From NCBI RefSeq assembly GCF_002906655.1, contig NZ_CP025794.1, positions 1,178,001 through 1,242,000 of the forward strand: DNA of 64,000 nt. The letters are read 5' to 3'. Below, one piece after another: positions 63,791 to 64,000 of this stretch. The translations under genes were made by a program, and so were the position numbers. Under the pieces are notes generated by a model, which had not been told where the DNA came from, did no database searches, and saw only the letters and a program-made list of their open reading frames with translations. The DNA is from Vibrio hyugaensis (GTDB lineage: Bacteria > Pseudomonadota > Gammaproteobacteria > Enterobacterales > Vibrionaceae). How positions within the stretch are numbered: position 1 is the stretch's first letter; every line of letters starts with the position of its first letter.

Positions 63791-64000
63791 TCATGAAACC
63801 ACGCTAGATGCTTGGTCACGCGACCGTTTAATCAAAACAACATCTCTAGATGTTCGATTATTGATAGCTGATAATCTATTAAAAACCTCTAGATGCGGAT
63901 GGGTATGACTCAATAAACGAGGTGCGATCATCATCCCCCATACTAAAATACTCACAAATGGTTGATTAAAAGCTAGAGCCGCAGTACCTCCAAGGAATCC
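63791..64000 (-). CDS. C-terminal part of an unidentified, probably membrane, protein
   Basis: The minus strand is open from the window edge to TGA at 63791-63793. It gives about 69 residues: a hydrophobic start (GGTAALAFNQPFVSILVWGM), then a hydrophilic end with RLLSHTHPHLEVFNRLSA and KRSRDQASSVVS. The hydrophobic-then-basic order suggests a last membrane helix and a cytoplasmic tail. The gene continues beyond the window and I do not recognise it. Confidence 0.5.
   Translation of the reverse strand, partial: GFLGGTAALAFNQPFVSILVWGMMIAPRLLSHTHPHLEVFNRLSAINNRTSRDVVLIKRSRDQASSVVS

Noticed and set aside
57194..64000. Prophage or integron carrying the accessory genes
   Set aside because: No integrase, capsid, portal, attachment repeat or attC-like site was found.

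Overview
The window reads as ordinary chromosome of a Vibrio, most likely of the Harveyi clade. The basis is the set of gamma-proteobacterial core blocks (menFDHBCE, ppiD-hupB-lon-clpX-clpP-tig), a KtrA/KtrB pair of 220 and 455 residues (the lengths known from Vibrio alginolyticus), a tRNA-Tyr array and a Vibrio-type catecholate siderophore locus. The species call is inference from family resemblance, not from a search.

Layout. 1-554: three complete tRNA-Tyr genes and the tail of a fourth, in 169-bp tandem units with a terminator. 917-5775: a Tim44-like protein, a TetR regulator with its probable operator, an MFS-acyltransferase fusion, a YeiH-type membrane protein and a small membrane protein. 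5872-7173: a scar where a decayed LysR gene is joined head-on to a 5'-truncated NagE-type PTS gene. 7224-14455: the menaquinone operon on the minus strand. 14673-19550: alaA-like aminotransferase, yfbR, dGTPase-like protein, DTW-domain tRNA modification enzyme, rhombosortase and comEA. 19696-28108: ppiD, hupB, lon, clpX, clpP, tig, all minus, with a heat-shock promoter before lon. 28629-35302: a C4-dicarboxylate system, with the DctBD two-component pair converging on dctPQM, which has a sigma-54 promoter and a hairpin after dctP. 35416-43246: selO, a YciC-like membrane protein, ktrAB, a DEAD-box helicase and a CNNM/CorC-type protein.

43342-57169 is a complete catechol siderophore locus: TonB receptor, phosphopantetheinyl transferase, single-module NRPS with a serine code, bifunctional isochorismatase/ArCP, DHB-AMP ligase, isochorismate synthase and DHB dehydrogenase. 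Three Fur-box candidates cover its promoters. Two related ChaN-like proteins, one cytoplasmic and one a lipoprotein, are embedded in it. The genes predict an enterobactin-like (2,3-dihydroxybenzoyl-serine)n product.

57194-64000 is accessory: a transglycosylase-like protein, a small methyltransferase coupled to an HNH endonuclease (possible defence pair), and a large toxin. The toxin has a MIX-like segment, a LysM domain, a pyocin-S domain and an E-colicin DNase. It sits behind a good sigma-54 promoter and is followed by a colicin-type immunity gene and two more small acidic genes. The best reading is an orphan type VI secretion effector island. The last bases hold the 3' end of an unidentified minus-strand gene.
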